Source: Symbiodinium kawagutii (taxonomy: Eukaryota > Sar > Dinophyceae > Suessiales > Symbiodiniaceae). From it: DNA of 64,000 nt. A program made the translations under genes and the position numbers. A model generated the notes under the pieces. The model did no database searches and was not told the origin of the DNA. It worked only from the letters and a program-made list of their open reading frames with translations. The stretch spans positions 599,234 through 663,233 of the forward strand of contig VSDK01004685.1 of NCBI GenBank assembly GCA_009767595.1, given 5' to 3'. Shown piece by piece: positions 57,220 to 64,000 of this stretch; the stretch's first letter is position 1, and each line of letters starts with the position of its first letter.

Positions 57220-57940
57220 CTGGCGAAGCGGCGCAGAGGGATGTTGACAACGGGGTAACGAACCATGATCCCCAACTCTTGCTGTGCAACCAAGGTGTGA
57301 AAACATAGATTTCCAAAAATTTGTCAGGACGTTTTACAAATGTTTTGTTTAGGATTGTACACTTTTCAATTTGGAAGCTGTTCGGACCAACCATCAAAAC
57401 GGTGCAACAATATGCCACCAAGTGACAACCAGAAGTCAACCACTTTCGTCCATGGGCACGGATGTACTGCAAATTGATGAGCTTGGCATGGGGGACACCC
57501 ACACTCACTCACATGTGTTCACTTTGACTAGTCTCCATCAGGCACAGGTACTATGAGACAATAGCCAAAAGTACTTGAATTCAAACACATTTCTAAACGT
57601 ACCATACACGGGTACAGATCAACGTACCTGTGAGGAACCTATTTGCATGAGTTTGTTCACAAATAAATGTTCTCCGAACCACAATCAAGATGATGATACT
57701 CAGTCAGGAAGTCGCATGTCTAGAGGGTACGCGATTGAATGACACACGACATTTGGGAAACTGCGAAACAATCATGCAAATGGTTCAAGTGAAGATATTC
57801 AAACTGGAAAACAAACCACCTGCTTTGTTGCTGTATCAATACAATCTCCTAAATCCTAAATGATAAGATAATATTGCCGGCTGTACCTAGTGTCATGAAT
57901 ACGCTGGGGGTATCTGATCAATCTCATTGACGATCAATAC

Positions 57941-58141
57941 ATGTCACACATCAAACCATCAAAGCATGTTTGCAACAAATATGGTTCATATCAACATGAT
58001 GGGCACCTTTGGGTACACCTTCATTGGGCAATGACAAAACATCATCTTCGTGAAGCACTTGGTATCAATCTAGATGCCACAAAGAATTCCACTACTCAAA
58101 TGACATTTGCTGGTTTGACCTGGCTTATATCATATTCGTAA
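57941..58141 (+). CDS. Plus-strand ORF fragment
   Basis: Reads HDGHLWVHLHWAMTKHHLRE then ALGINLDATKNSTTQM. Low GC3. Its HLREALGI resembles HLRDALAI at the end of the 47612-47992 frame; the two may be remains of one family. Weak. Confidence 0.2.
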   Translation: MSHIKPSKHVCNKYGSYQHDGHLWVHLHWAMTKHHLREALGINLDATKNSTTQMTFAGLTWLISYS

Positions 58142-58245
58142 TTCCTCAGTGCCCCAGTTTGCCGAGCGCGCTCCAAAGTCAGCCAAGTCCTCATCATCCT
58201 CATCATCAGCAGCAGAAGCAGCACAAGCATCATATCCCAGCCATT
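58140..58245. CDS. Possible exon island, strand uncertain
   Basis: Minus: DACAASAADDEDDEDLADFG then ARSANWGTE, acidic. Plus: SVPQFAERAPKSAKSSSSSS. Low complexity; may be neither. Confidence 0.2.
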
Positions 58246-58493
58246 GCTGGTGGCTATGTTTATCAATCATCAGCAGTGATCCTGAACCAACTATTATCAT
58301 GATGATAATCACAATGAAACAATGAATAACAATTATGATAATAGTAAGAATAACCATCAACAATCAAGACATAATACATATCTATACATATCTTATTGCT
58401 GCTTCTTATCCAATGGTTTAAGCTAAGGCTTATTCTATAACCTAAGGTTTCACCAGCATGGTGACCCATCAACGTAGCATGGCCGTTGATCAC

Positions 58494-58557
58494 CATGACT
58501 CCCGTAGCCATCGCCTGAGCACGATCGCCGCTGACGAGATCCTGGAACATCTGCAAC
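58494..58557 (-). CDS. Predicted exon, product unknown
   Basis: AG|GTTGCAG to ATG|GTGATC reads LQMFQDLVSGDRAQAMATGV. The frame stays open upstream (VLASAAQPALR), with GC3 above 80%, so the true acceptor may be farther 5'. Confidence 0.45.
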
Positions 58558-58698
58558 CTCAGCGCGGGTTGCGCCGCCGACGCCAACACGGTGGGGGGGG
58601 GAACATGGCGAGTTGGGTCAAGCAGTTGACCAATCAGCTGGTTAGTGGATAATAATAAGGTATAATAAGTAACAATAGTAGGGGATATACCAGCTATA

Positions 58699-58825
58699 TA
58701 TGGCTATGGGTCAAGCAGTTGACCAACCAATCATGGGGGATAATCACCAACAAGTTCATAGGGAAAACAATCGTTAATGATGGGGGAACCAGGGGGACTA
58801 AGGGTGAACTGACCCATAGCCATAT
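58699..58825. mobile_element. MITE-like element, family B
   Basis: Left tatggctatgggtcaagcag, right gaactgacccatagccatat. The interior has aatcatgggggataatcacc and agggaaaacaatcgttaatg. The best-preserved family B copy; the ends pair over about 15 bases. Confidence 0.85.
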
Positions 58826-59644
58826 GACATTTACTTGGGCTCCTGCATGATTCAACCATGGGCTTCTCCAGTCACGAAATGGAGAAGCCAAATCTCTATG
58901 TAGGTCTGGTATACGTCCCACCACCCATGAGTGAACTGAATCGATTGCTATGCTCAGCTTCATTGGGCAATATCTTTGGCATCCAAATTCTCTGGCAAAT
59001 TCACTGGAAACCAAGATCACATCACCATATAAATCACAGCAAAAACATTGGCAAGATCAAGCGAGCGATTTTTTGGAATTTATTGGGATCAAAGCAACTT
59101 CAAAGACAAAAAGGGAACATCGTGTCACAGCCCAATATCCCAGTACACAATCGCAAAGGTTGAGGGACTGGCGAATAGTCATGAGCTCACATGATTGGCC
59201 ATCGACGCCATAGAGGAAAACATTTGATAATTGGATGGTAAAATACATATAGCTTGTAGTCAACCAGGCACTATACTGGCTACCGCTTCTTTTACATGCT
59301 GGCGACGTTGATATTGATATATGCATATGATGGCATATATGGTGTAGACATACAGTAACTGTTGATGTATATCCTCAAACATAGTTTATGTACGTTGATG
59401 CACATTATAACTGCATCAAGAAACATGCAAAAACCTTATGAAATTGCGCGTGTATGCAAACTTAGACATCCTACGTCAATGTATCACGTGCCGTTGCGAT
59501 GTTTGATCACTTGTAAAAGGTTTTTTTCCTGCATCAATATCATCCATTTGTAAACGTTGCATGTTTCATTTATAAACGTTACGTTTTCAGTCTTGTGCAT
59601 GCATTTTATCTGCTTACTAGTGCCATTGTGCATCGATCACGGAC

Positions 59645-59719
59645 CCACAATCCAAGCCACTTGATGAGAACGCGATTGCCGTTGTAGGACAGCACAGAGC
59701 TTGCCGCCAAAGCCACTTC
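59645..59719 (-). CDS. Predicted exon, product unknown
   Basis: AG|GAAGTG to TGG|GTCCGT encloses exactly 25 codons, EVALAASSVLSYNGNRVLIK then WLGLW, phase 0 at both ends. Its phase fits directly after the exon at 60777-60904, so the two may be neighbours in one gene. A family D element lies 35 bases upstream of its acceptor. Confidence 0.6.
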
Positions 59720-59753
59720 CTGGAGACAGCGCGGCAAGGACCCTTGATGATTA

Positions 59754-59919
59754 CTGGTTGGTGATTGAGCCACCCCTTGTGACAAACATTAGGGAATTGA
59801 TATGATAATTACTAACAAATTGTTTGTGGTTGATAATTACTAGCAAATGAGTACTGGTCAACCAAGCATTTGTTAGTAATTCATAGGGAAACATCAGAAA
59901 CAATAAAACTACCAGCCAG
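59754..59919. mobile_element. MITE-like element, family D, with internal duplication
   Basis: Left ctggttggtgattgagccac, right caataaaactaccagccaga. Longer than other copies because part of the interior (attactaacaaattgtttg / attactagcaaatgagtac) is duplicated. Confidence 0.65.
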
Positions 59920-60776
59920 ATTAATATGGTTATTTGATGCATTCCAATGTATTTGATGTCAATATGAGAATTGATGATTGATATGGTTTTATATTTGATG
60001 GATTTCAATGGCTAATTGGCGGTTGGTAAGCTGGTGAATGATGGTCCTGTGGTATCATGCGATCCTTTGCGACGGCTACTTAATCATTGAGGATCAACCA
60101 ATATTTGATTCATCATTAGGTAGCCAATTGACGCCTCGCCTTCACTACAAAGCTTTCTTGATACAGTGTGTGATCGCCAAAAGTGATGTTTGCCTCCGCC
60201 ATGGAACTCCGCTCACTACGCCCAAGTCACACAACTGAGCTGTGCAGATTTGTCATGACCTATTGAGATCTATGGGGTGGTTATGCCCAGGTCACCGTTG
60301 TTGGTGATAGGTCCACCGAATAAGCAGCTGAGATTAGCATGGTCCGCGGTGACAGTACTGAGTTGTCAATCATGACCATCAGTTCCCGTGACTAATTCTG
60401 TACCTTTCGTACTTGGTTGTTGCCATGCCTTTGGCAAGCAACCTGCCCATCAATTTTTGGTTGTTGCATCACCAGTCACGCGACAAAAATAGCAAATAAG
60501 CATGCCAAAGATTAAGGCTCGGCCGAAGCATGGAGGCCATGGCACCATTCCCAGGAGACATTCCACATCTGCTCTGGAACTCAGATATAGGATGAGTGAA
60601 TAATCATTATATAGTCCAGAGCTCATATCATCACCAGGTGTTACCATTATATACTCAGATATAGGCGTTTCTGATAAATTTTATCATCACCAGGTGTTAC
60701 CATGTAATCAACTAGGAAACTGTCCACATCTCCGCGAAGATTCTGTGTTGAATCAACAAGGTGTACCCGGAACTAC

Positions 60777-60904
60777 CCTCAAGTGCTGGGTCTGGGTCTG
60801 CCAAGCATCTGCAGCATGCACTGCCAACAACTGCCAGGTAAAGACCGTCATGGGCACCACCTGCGCGATGGACTGCCACAACCGTCCCAACCACCGGGGG
60901 TAGC
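60777..60904 (-). CDS. Predicted exon, membrane-like segment
   Basis: CAG|GCTACC to AGG|GTAGTT reads YPRWLGRLWQSIAQVVPMTV then FTWQLLAVHAADAWQTQTQH, about 79% GC3. The centre is hydrophobic and could be one membrane helix. Ends phase 0 and so joins in frame with 59645-59719. Function unknown. Confidence 0.6.
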
Positions 60905-61289
60905 CTGGAGAGGCGCTGGGTTGGTTGATGGGACACATCTACGTTGGAAACCCTTGTTTTAACCAGCAAATATATGCAATGTAGAGGGATTTCGTGAGAC
61001 AGCAGATGACGACCAAGAATCAAAGGGAATGATGGTAGTTTGCAGCATAACGGGTACAACTTCCCAAGATTGAGATTGATTAATCAACAATCATACCGAA
61101 GAATCACGACAATTTTGGGAGATAATGATCTCTGATAGAATTCTCCATTTCTATTATACACATGTGTATCAATGTGCAAGGCTGCAGAGATAAAAACCAT
61201 CCTGGCTATCACAAATTCTACCAGACGCAATTTCTGCATGGTCAGAAGTTCCCCTTCATGTACCAAGCCATTCCTGGATGCTCAGAAAC

Positions 61290-61445
61290 TGATTTTTGAA
61301 GGTGCCGATCCCCTCCCGCCCGAACCAGCGCAAGCACCTCTGACATTGAAGAGACTGAAGCAGCCGCAGCCCAAAGGAACACCGCGGCCAAGCACAGAAG
61401 CAAACGACGCGTTAGAATCCTTCAGAAGAGCGGCTCAAATGATGG
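61290..61445. CDS. Possible exon, strand uncertain
   Basis: Plus: PPEPAQAPLTLKRLKQPQPK and NDALESFRRAAQMMGW, part of a 115-codon frame, GC3 about 50%. Minus: RRLLLCLAAVFLWAAAASVS, signal-peptide-like. No clean splice edges. Confidence 0.25.
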
Positions 61446-61449
61446 GATG

Positions 61450-63480
61450 GGATGGAGTGGGTCAGGTCATGGTCAGGTCTACAAATCTGTCACATCGTTT
61501 CATGCAGTTTTTTTTCTAATTATCTCCTGCAGTGACTATGTTTTGTTGCTGGTTTCAAAGCGTGACACCGTGGGGTCTCATACTAACACCCGCAACATAC
61601 AGCAAACATTGAAAGACCTAATGGCATCTAATGGCACTTGAAGAACACTCACTGACAAATCGCGCAAGAACACTCTCAAACACCTAGGCACCATTGCAAT
61701 TGGCAACACAACTTGGCTTGGACCGATTCTACAGGTTGCTCCAAACTCCCTTGTCTTTGCTGGATGAATCCTACAACAATGAGACGCGAATGCAGTACCC
61801 TGTGGAAGAGCCGGGCAATATTTCAGAACAGTGAAATCATCTACCAATAGCAAAGCATGGAAATCATCTGCTGATAAGTGGAAATGGGTGGGTGTCGAAA
61901 GGGGAGCCATAGAACACAATGAATCTTGATGCTATTATTCCGCTGCCTGGCACTGGGTGGTAGAAGGTACGTCCTGCCTCCTAGCTTCTGGATGAAATGA
62001 TGGTCAGTTTCGTTGTTTTGGTTGGGGTATGTTGTGTATGCTGAACCATTGGTGCCAAATGACTTCATAGTATCATTGGCTATCATTGATCAGCCAAGAT
62101 CACGACTGCGTGCTTTTCTTTGTGCACTCAAACAAATGATCACCGGATGCAAGCATGAAAAAATTGAATGGACGGTACCTACTCATTTTTGGGTAGGTTA
62201 AGCATTGATACCTCCACTGATTGGTTGATCCTATACCATTCCTATCGGGTTTAGTCCCGGGTGTAGCTGCACCCGTGCATCCCACACTTTCCCACACCAA
62301 GCAACAATGTCGTGAGCAAAACATTGGCTCCAGCGAAGATGGCCAAGGAAACAAACTTGAAGTGAAGGCTGAAATCATCCACGTCCCTGGCAACGTAATG
62401 CGGGTACAAAACCACGAAACCACGAAACCACGCTTTGAAATGAGCAGAGCTCACTAACCATGAGTAGTCGCTACTACTAACATAGCCCACTGGGTCACTA
62501 CTCAAAGTCACAAGACCCTGAGTGATGCTTACCAACCATCAGTAGGGAACCATAGCTCATGACGATTTGTTGTACAATCCGTGGCTCAGCCGGGGGTTGC
62601 GTTTTCACGACTGGGTGGGAATTTTCCGCAGTTCAAAGCCTTTGGAGCTTGGTTGGTCGATCATTGTGAATCATCAACAGTTCAGGAACTGAACATAAGG
62701 GTGACCAAACAATGACGATAAACAGTCAAAAAAAAATATATATATATATATTCTGACAACTCGGGTTCAAGATGTTCCACACAACTTCAGTCATGGGTTG
62801 CTTTCTCGGACTGCCGCAGAATCATGGTGACTAAACAATTGATGATAAACAATCAATATGCCAATATTGACCATTCCAATTCTTGCTTATCATACCAAGA
62901 AACGCAAGCCATACGTTACATCAGCAGAGTTGGTGACTTAAAATCCATGAACCCGCCATGTTTCCATGGATGTGAACCAAGGATTGGTAAACACATGACT
63001 TATCAAATCTTATCCCTAGGAGGTAGGTATACCAAAGAATGTTCTTGGCGTGAACCAAACATGGACATCAAACAAGTCAGGGAGGTGTGTCAAATGACAC
63101 GGCATCGACTTGCAGTGAGGTCCACAAACTGTTGGCTGAGAACTTGTGAAACTGAGATGATGGCACCCTAGAAACTGACCTGTAGCCAGGTCTTACACAG
63201 AAAGGTACCAAATATCATGTAGGCTAGGATTGGTGGCAATTCACCAAATATCTAGATTGATTTCTTTCGGAATAATGAACGAAACACCTAGTCCATGACG
63301 TGCCCCGGACATGTTGGTGGATACTTGGGCTGCCGCCACAAGATATCGGTGTCCCATGGGTTGGTAACAACTGGAGAACTTCGTGGGATTTCCAATCCAG
63401 GATCGCGCGAACAGTCCGTTGTACCTGGGTAAACCCAGCTATCACAGCTGAGATGATCATGCACCAACCGACTGGTTTCT
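61450..63480. other. Stretch without confident gene
   Basis: AT-rich. A run of A followed by tatatata at 62731-62750. A plus frame at 62824-63171 (MNPPCFHGCEPRIGKHMTYQ, REVCQMTRHRLAV) is open for 115 codons without GC3 bias. Confidence 0.35.
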
Positions 63481-63489
63481 ATGGGTAAC

Positions 63490-63584
63490 CGACTCAACTC
63501 ATTGAATCTCTGCTCCAACAGCGACAGCCTCCCATCGACACGGTAGAAGCCACGCAAGCCGCCAGAATCCTCCATGGATTTTTC
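63490..63584 (-). CDS. Predicted exon, helical segment
   Basis: After TTTGCTACAG|GAAAAA, minus reads EKSMEDSGGLRGFYRVDGRL then SLLEQRFNELSR, ending at a GTTACC donor. The frame is open on both sides (108 codons), including a possible upstream ATG at 63614. Amphipathic; product unknown. Confidence 0.45.
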
Positions 63585-64000
63585 CTGTAGCAAAGTGACA
63601 AAGTGGCTTTCCATGGTAAGGACCAGGCCAATGGTTGCTTTCAGTTGATGCGTTCAGAAGGGGTTGAACATGATGAACTACAGTACAGTACTTCATACTT
63701 GAGCAAACTAAGCAGCATACTTATTGACACATCATGGTTGGGTGCTTGCAGTGATCATGGATTCAAACAGGTGTAAACAGATCATATGACAGCAATAGAT
63801 ACATACGCAGGAAACAAGTGCCCAGGAAGAAAGAGTGGGGTAGAAACAGTATGCTGGTTTATGACACCAAAAGTCGTGTCAAACTAGGGGATAACTACGC
63901 AAGCATGGTGATGGACATATGGCAGCTGACAAATGACAGCAAGGCAAGGATGGTCTAATTTTCGGGACTGGCCATTGCCAATAGCAATACAATTATTTCA

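Noticed and set aside
1..64000. tRNA, rRNA, prokaryotic promoters or operons
   Set aside because: No such structure was recognised by eye; a covariance-model scan would be needed to exclude small RNAs.

Overview
The window reads as nuclear DNA of a dinoflagellate, most likely a member of the Symbiodiniaceae. Four things point there. A relict dinoflagellate spliced leader (19 identical bases, minus strand) lies at 7987-8005, just upstream of a glutathione S-transferase start codon. An RCC1-like repeat carrying the 'AFAAIL.DGSV.TW' motif, which I recall as very common in Symbiodiniaceae proteins, lies at 7040-7215. Exons are short GC-rich islands with almost only G or C in third codon positions, and introns are long, AT-richer and full of repeats. 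Acceptors are mostly AG|G, and donors are GT or sometimes GC. Nothing resembles a bacterial operon, CRISPR array, rRNA or tRNA.

Layout. 1-1550: trinucleotide and hexanucleotide tracts around a 535-base assembly gap. 2550-3140: short inverted-repeat elements and one exon. 3900-6330: a decayed LINE-type retrotransposon on the minus strand, with reverse transcriptase motifs and an apparent 58-base intron immediately before its YVDD box. 7040-8010: first exon of a YghU-like glutathione S-transferase, with RCC1-like debris in its first intron. 10.2-10.9 kb: two exons of a coiled-coil protein. 11.4-29 kb: mostly intron or intergenic repeat sea with scattered exon islands. 30.4-31.6 kb: two exons of a Sel1-repeat protein. 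32.5-35.9 kb: an almost complete six-exon phytanoyl-CoA dioxygenase (PhyH) family gene, the best-supported gene here. 36.0-36.4 kb: a 58/62-base satellite. 36.5-46.5 kb: few exons. 46.6-63.6 kb: at least ten small exons of one or more unrecognised genes, several with membrane-helix character. 55.95-56.56 kb: a long CAT-type microsatellite.

Every gene I can name (GST, Sel1 protein, PhyH gene), the LINE, and nearly all exons with clean splice sites are on the minus strand. This fits the one-direction gene arrays known in dinoflagellates. For about 15 further GC islands both strands read open with high GC3, so their strand is left undecided.

The most unusual material is the set of short (about 90-130 base) terminal-inverted-repeat elements, at least four families and about 28 copies. 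Many sit within tens of bases of predicted exon edges. Their termini contain GT...AG-like ends, so they may be intron-generating elements (introners). This is inference and needs genome-wide comparison.
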